NCBI RefSeq assembly: GCF_018403225.1
Contig: NZ_BOSG01000002.1
Coordinates: forward strand, 372,001-436,000
Reading direction: 5' to 3'
DNA length: 64,000 nucleotides
DNA from: Paenibacillus sp. J23TS9
Lineage (GTDB): Bacteria > Bacillota > Bacilli > Paenibacillales > Paenibacillaceae
Below the pieces are notes generated by a model, which did not search any database, was not told the origin of the DNA, and was given only the letters and a program-made list of their open reading frames with translations. The position numbers and the translations under genes were made by a program. Each line of letters starts with the position of its first letter. Positions within the stretch are counted from its first letter, which is position 1. Of the stretch, positions 62,240 through 64,000 are shown in pieces.

Positions 62240-62282
62240 ATGACATATTTCCTTTCCAAAATGGGATAGGAGCTGGCTTCAC

Positions 62283-64000
62283 TCACCGTAGCTCCGGCAG
62301 CCGTTCAGCCTCAATACCGTGAAATTCATAGCCGTTCTGGACATACGTTTCATAGTAGACCCTACCATTGCGGTAATACATCAGATCCTCCAAATGAAAC
62401 CCGCCCATGATGTTCAGCTTCTCCACGCCGCTGCTTCGCTTCTCATGAACAACACCCAGCTTGTATATGCGGGAGGTCTCGTCTGCCGTTGACGCATACC
62501 TTATAAATTCGCTTTCCGCATCGCCGAAGAAATATTTCTCTTCATAACGGTGCTCTTGCGTATATTCAAGTAGACGCGCATTGATGACCGCATTCTCTTC
62601 CAGGGTCCGGTATAGCTTTTTGAACAGCTCTTCCTTCGACAGAACCTGTCTGTTGCTGTATTCCGTGGTGACATTTGCACGGTTCAGCAGCTCTTCTTCA
62701 AAGGTCTGGTCAAAAGCTTCCGCATCAAGCAGTTCCCTCCGGCATACTTCGATCAGCCGTGCCAGTATCCGCTCCCTGCCTTCATCCAGAAGCTCAGTGA
62801 AGCTTCCCATAAACCGTTCCTCGAAAAAGATATCGGCACCACGCCGGGATTCCAGATCACGCATCAGTTCTTCCGTGACCACGCCGTAATATTCCATAAT
62901 ATTCTGCCCGATGTAATCGTCGGCCGTCCGGATGCTCGCCCGGGCTGCATTCAGGAGCGTACCCTGCAGTTCCGTAAGCTCCAGCGCCTTATGTTTATAC
63001 TCCACATGAATCCTTACAAGCTCCGACTCGTAACGGCGATACAGCTTGAGTTCGGTTTCAAGCAGGAGGAGTTCCAGCTTCCGCTGGTACACCGTTTCAA
63101 AAAAGAAACGGATAAAGCTGCGGACATTGTGCTTCTCCATCAGCGGCCGCTTCGGAAATGGCTGCTCCTCGACTCGTTCCTCATAGTAATTCGCCAGCTG
63201 TGATCGCTCGGAATCCAAGTGAGCCGACAGATCACGAATGCGGCTCTGTACCGCTTCGAGTACACTCCCCGCGCCATTCTTCTCATCGGTCCAATCGGCA
63301 ATTCCGAAAACACCGATACCGGAAGGCTCGCGCAGACGGCGGCGGATCAATGCCCGCAGTTCCTCTCCGGCTTCCATCTGCTGAAGCTTATGTGCGGATT
63401 CCTGCACATAGTTGCCTTGGAAGTAAGCCTCAGAGCCGCCGCCGAAGAGTGCTGCTTCCGCCTCGCGCAGGGTCATCCGCTTCAAAGAAGCGTAGCTTAC
63501 CGGATGAGTCATCATACCGGTCATTTCCGTGATTTTAGTGCTGTCGGGCACAAGTCTCCCTGCCCTCTCCGATACGGCAGCCTGATCCAGGCCGAAGAAC
63601 GACATTTTCTCCTTCATTCCCCACTCCGGCAGATTCTTCATCCGCTGCAGCAGACCGCTGTAAAAATGATACAGCACCGCGTGGGCAATGGATTCATTCG
63701 GACGCTTGACCCGGGAGAATCCGGCAGAGATATAACCCTGCCGTCCGGATTCGGTCATGATATTATTTTTGAAGGAGGTGTTGTTATATCCTCCGCTGTT
63801 CATGTCGTAATGACTTTCCTTCTGCTTGCGGTTCTTCAACAGGCTCAGATGGCAAATAATTTCATAGCTGTCACGCAGGCCGCCAGCTGCCGAAATACCA
63901 CGCTCGTTTTTGTCGGAAAGCACATATACCAGGTCAAACAAAGGGGCTGGCTGATGCGTCACTGGTATGGACAGGCCATCCTCCGTGACATGCAGACGGG
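62283..64000 (-). CDS. Tubulin-like large protein, C-terminal part (runs off right edge)
   Basis: The frame stays open to the window end; 572 residues are visible. The segment FDLVYVLSDKNERG, followed by EIICHLSLL and AAGGLRDSY, resembles bacterial 'tubulin-like' proteins found next to vWA genes in Bacillales, as I recall them; their tubulin/FtsZ nucleotide-binding part lies N-terminal and would be outside the window. The rest (about residues 110-570 of the visible part) is mainly helical with long charged stretches such as YQRKLELLLLETELKLYRRY, likely coiled coil. The apparent GTG start at 63962 is only the first start-like codon inside the window and is not the real one. It is the upstream gene of the vWA operon. 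Family assignment is moderate. Confidence 0.6.
   Translation of the reverse strand, partial: RLHVTEDGLSIPVTHQPAPLFDLVYVLSDKNERGISAAGGLRDSYEIICHLSLLKNRKQKESHYDMNSGGYNNTSFKNNIMTESGRQGYISAGFSRVKRPNESIAHAVLYHFYSGLLQRMKNLPEWGMKEKMSFFGLDQAAVSERAGRLVPDSTKITEMTGMMTHPVSYASLKRMTLREAEAALFGGGSEAYFQGNYVQESAHKLQQMEAGEELRALIRRRLREPSGIGVFGIADWTDEKNGAGSVLEAVQSRIRDLSAHLDSERSQLANYYEERVEEQPFPKRPLMEKHNVRSFIRFFFETVYQRKLELLLLETELKLYRRYESELVRIHVEYKHKALELTELQGTLLNAARASIRTADDYIGQNIMEYYGVVTEELMRDLESRRGADIFFEERFMGSFTELLDEGRERILARLIEVCRRELLDAEAFDQTFEEELLNRANVTTEYSNRQVLSKEELFKKLYRTLEENAVINARLLEYTQEHRYEEKYFFGDAESEFIRYASTADETSRIYKLGVVHEKRSSGVEKLNIMGGFHLEDLMYYRNGRVYYETYVQNGYEFHGIEAERLPELR

Noticed and set aside
1..64000. Search for tRNA, rRNA, CRISPR arrays, prophage and insertion sequences
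   Set aside because: No matching cloverleaf, rRNA core, regular short repeats, integrase or transposase was recognised by eye; short tRNAs could in principle escape notice.

Overview
The window is chromosomal DNA of an aerobic, spore-forming Gram-positive bacterium, most likely a Paenibacillus or close relative. The evidence is a moderate GC content by eye, strong Shine-Dalgarno sites, Bacillus-type promoters, a large lectin-like surface protein with three SLH anchors, a Paenibacillus-style oligosaccharide ABC importer next to a membrane-bound AraC regulator, a GH38 alpha-mannosidase, HssRS, CsoR/CopZ/CopA and YcnJ/YcnI. No rRNA, tRNA, CRISPR array, transposase or prophage gene was found. All functions are read from the sequence and from memory of the families; no database was searched.

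Layout. 1-3.5 kb: a truncated nitroreductase, a VC0807-type membrane protein, and a TetR-controlled set (TetR, CcdC-like protein, CPBP protease) that shares one operator. 3.6-12.8 kb: copper handling (CopA, CopZ, CsoR; later YcnJ and YcnI) around a GGDEF/HD-GYP cyclic-di-GMP protein, a 55-residue small protein and a T4-endonuclease-V-like protein. 12.9-17.9 kb: a polar amino-acid ABC transporter, an M29 aminopeptidase and a GlcG/HbpS protein. 18.1-21.7 kb: a secreted protein of four tandem repeats, then a drug-type MFS pump divergent from its TetR. 21.8-33.2 kb: a carbohydrate island made of a three-gene importer, its AraC regulator, and an operon of two Gfo/Idh/MocA dehydrogenases, a TIM-barrel isomerase, a NagB-like deaminase and NagA. 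33.3-35 kb: HxlR regulator and divergent MFS pump. 35.1-40.2 kb: the SLH surface protein. 40.4-46.6 kb: GH38 alpha-mannosidase, GntR/LacI hybrid regulator, AraC regulator and a phytanoyl-CoA-type dioxygenase. 46.8-48.9 kb: HssR/HssS. 49-52.3 kb: a short-chain dehydrogenase with its TetR, and a MATE pump.

Two regions stand out. At 52.5-54.3 kb an uncharacterised FAD-dependent dehydrogenase is preceded by a purine-class riboswitch whose terminator reuses the aptamer's own 3' strands, so it should be an ON switch. PurBox-like sites overlap and flank its promoter. At 55-64 kb (continuing past the right edge) lies a minus-strand module that I read as a GTPase-centred conflict or signalling system: a tubulin-like protein (partial), a membrane von Willebrand A protein, a small beta-rich protein, a zinc-ribbon GTPase and a large membrane-anchored GAP1-like partner. 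An 860-base gap inside this module holds two inverted copies of a structured element whose central stem differs in sequence but keeps pairing.

How the genes work together: the importer, AraC sensor, NagA/NagB-like/Gfo-Idh operon and GH38 enzyme form a programme for taking up and breaking down complex or amino-sugar glycans. The copper genes form detection, chaperoning, efflux and probably uptake. Several pumps are each paired with a local repressor whose operator can be seen inside or beside the promoter.
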